DNA of 12,862 nucleotides, taken from Trueperaceae bacterium (GTDB lineage: Bacteria > Deinococcota > Deinococci > Deinococcales > Trueperaceae). The notes under the pieces are model-generated. The model worked only from the letters and a program-made list of their open reading frames with translations. It was not told the DNA's origin and made no database searches. Location: assembly GCA_007130445.1 (NCBI GenBank), contig SLSM01000401.1:1-12862 (forward strand). The letters are read 5' to 3'. Positions within the stretch are counted from its first letter, which is position 1, and each line of letters begins with the position of its first letter. Positions 11,899-12,862 of the stretch are shown piece by piece. The position numbers were made by a program, and so were the translations under genes.

Positions 11899-12333
11899 TC
11901 ACGCACCCGCGCGCCCCGCCAGGTAGCGCAGCGCAAGCTCGTACCCCGCCGCCCCAAACCCGCTGATCGTCCCGACCACCACGGCCCCCACCAGCGTGGT
12001 GTGGCGGAACGTCTCGCGGGCGTGCACGTTCGACAGGTGCACCTCGACCACCGGCACGTCCACGGACGCGATCGCGTCGCGCAGCGCCACCGAGGTGTGC
12101 GTGAGGCCGCCCGGGTTCAGCACCACGCCGCGTGCGCCGGCGTCGGCGGCCTCGTGCAGCCAGTCGATCAGCGCGCCCTCATGGTTCGACTGCTCGATGC
12201 GCAGCGTCACCCCCAGGTCGTCCGCCAGGTCGCGCCAGCGCGCCTCCAGGTCGGCCAGCGTGTCGCGCCCGTACACGTCGGGTTCGCGCTTGCCGAGCCG
12301 GTTCAGGTTAGGGCCGTTCAGTACCCAGAGCAT
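11899..12333 (-). CDS. aroQ: Type II 3-dehydroquinate dehydratase
   Basis: This 144-residue enzyme converts 3-dehydroquinate to 3-dehydroshikimate, the third step of the shikimate pathway; type II enzymes form cytosolic dodecamers. Diagnostic motifs are present: LNGPNLNRLGKREPDVYG (5-22) with catalytic Arg16 and Tyr21, QSNHEG (48-53), NPGGLTHTSVALRDAI (73-88) and EVHLSNVHARETFRH (97-111) including His104. The length matches the family. ATG 12333 has GGAGG 6 nt upstream; longer starts up to 12399 would only add aroB antiregister sequence and were rejected. It lies downstream of and overlaps aroB by 26 nt, so the two are probably co-transcribed and translationally coupled, making consecutive pathway enzymes. 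All expected active-site residues are seen. Confidence 0.97.
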   Translation of the reverse strand: MLWVLNGPNLNRLGKREPDVYGRDTLADLEARWRDLADDLGVTLRIEQSNHEGALIDWLHEAADAGARGVVLNPGGLTHTSVALRDAIASVDVPVVEVHLSNVHARETFRHTTLVGAVVVGTISGFGAAGYELALRYLAGRAGA

Positions 12334-12862
12334 CAGCCACCTCCATGAGCGCGCTCCAGGCGCGCTCCAGCGCTTCGTCGTCGACGTCGTCCACCACAAC
12401 CGGGTCCGCGCGCCGGCGCAGTAGCACGAAGCGCCGCGACGCGCCCACGCGCTTCTTGTCCCGCGCGAACAGCGTGAGCAGCGTGTCGAAGGGCACCCGC
12501 GGCAACGGCCGCGGTGCGAGCCACGTCAGCAGCGAGCGCGCCTCGTCGCGCCAATCGAACCAGCCGCGCGCCGCACCGAGCTCGGCCGCGTACGCCAGGC
12601 CGTACGCCACAGCCTCGCCGTGCGACAGCGCGTGCTCGCTCGCCGTCTCGAGCGCGTGCGCGAGGGTGTGGCCGAGGTTCAAGTGCGCACGCACGCCGGA
12701 CTCCGTGGGGTCTGCGGCCACGATGCCGGCCTTCACCTGTACGGCGCGAGCGATCAAGTCTGGCAGGTCGAGCGAGTCGGCGCCGACGGCGCTCGCGTTG
12801 GTGGAGACGTCCGCGCCACGGCCGATGCCGAGGAAGTCGCTCGCGAGGCCTGGGTCGGCCAA
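12308..12862 (-). CDS. aroB: 3-dehydroquinate synthase, C-terminal part (partial, 5' end outside window)
   Basis: These 184 residues form the helical C-terminal half of AroB, the NAD- and metal-dependent enzyme turning DAHP into 3-dehydroquinate. The motifs NLGHTLAHALE and LSHGEAVAYGLAYAAELG carry the two metal-binding histidines. DKKR follows at the expected distance, with a C-terminal stretch after it. The third metal ligand (a Glu upstream) and the NAD-binding domain lie beyond the right edge. The frame is open to the last base, so no start should be called here. The stop at 12308-12310 lies inside the aroQ start region (26-nt overlap). In Deinococcota, shikimate genes often sit near the pilMNOPQ cluster, so pilus machinery may lie further right; that is an inference. 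Confidence 0.95.
   Translation of the reverse strand: MADPGLASDFLGIGRGADVSTNASAVGADSLDLPDLIARAVQVKAGIVAADPTESGVRAHLNLGHTLAHALETASEHALSHGEAVAYGLAYAAELGAARGWFDWRDEARSLLTWLAPRPLPRVPFDTLLTLFARDKKRVGASRRFVLLRRRADPVVVDDVDDEALERAWSALMEVADALGTERP
12337..12344 (-). promoter_or_regulatory. Ribosome binding site deciding the aroQ start
   Basis: On the minus strand GGAGGTGG (12344-12337) precedes ATG 12333 with the GGAGG core 6 nt away. It lies within the last codons of aroB and fixes the aroQ start at the family-typical position. Confidence 0.8.

Noticed and set aside
1..12862. CRISPR array, tRNA or rRNA genes, integrase or phage genes
   Set aside because: No regularly spaced repeats, no tRNA T-arm-like motifs in a cloverleaf context, no rRNA segments and no integrase or phage protein motifs were seen.

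Overview
The window looks like chromosomal DNA from a high-GC bacterium, most likely a member of the Deinococcota (Deinococcus-Thermus group). Three things point there. The major pilin at 271-693 has the N-terminal helix of Thermus PilA4-type pilins. The minor-pilin operon at 5566-9225 has the same gene order as the Thermus competence pilins (pilA1-pilA2-pilA3-comZ), ending in a very large PilX-like protein. Several genes lack a Shine-Dalgarno sequence but carry a TANNNT box 6-8 nt before the start, as in leaderless Deinococcus genes. The assignment is inference; no rRNA or other taxonomic marker was compared.

Layout, left to right. At 1-750 is a type IV major pilin gene with a hairpin in its leader and a strong terminator behind it. 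At about 690-1600, minus strand, is a decayed IS1182-type transposase with an in-frame stop, a frameshift and a lost C-terminus. After a non-coding stretch comes lepA (elongation factor 4, 1973-3760), followed 7 nt later by a two-component pair: a membrane histidine kinase (3768-4829) and an overlapping NarL/LuxR-type response regulator (4826-5452). A perfect hairpin separates this block from a convergent operon.

The centre of the window (5566-11271) holds two minor-pilin operons pointing away from each other across a shared 419-bp region. The minus-strand operon encodes FimT/GspH-like, PilV-like, PilW-like and a 612-residue PilX/ComZ-like protein, with stop and start codons overlapping at every junction. 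The plus-strand operon has the same order in reduced form: FimT/GspH-like, a PilV-PilW fusion carrying two prepilin signal segments in one reading frame, and a 120-residue PilX-like protein. Minor pilins of this kind normally form the initiating or tip complex of a type IV pilus or competence pilus. The ComZ-like protein is a candidate tip adhesin or DNA receptor, and the major pilin at 271-693 is a candidate for the filament shaft.

The right end is housekeeping: scpB (chromosome segregation) converges with aroQ and the 3' part of aroB (shikimate pathway), which overlap each other. The most notable items are the duplicated divergent operons, the fused double prepilin, the ComZ-like protein with its 12-glycine tract, and the even cysteine counts in the minus-operon pilins.
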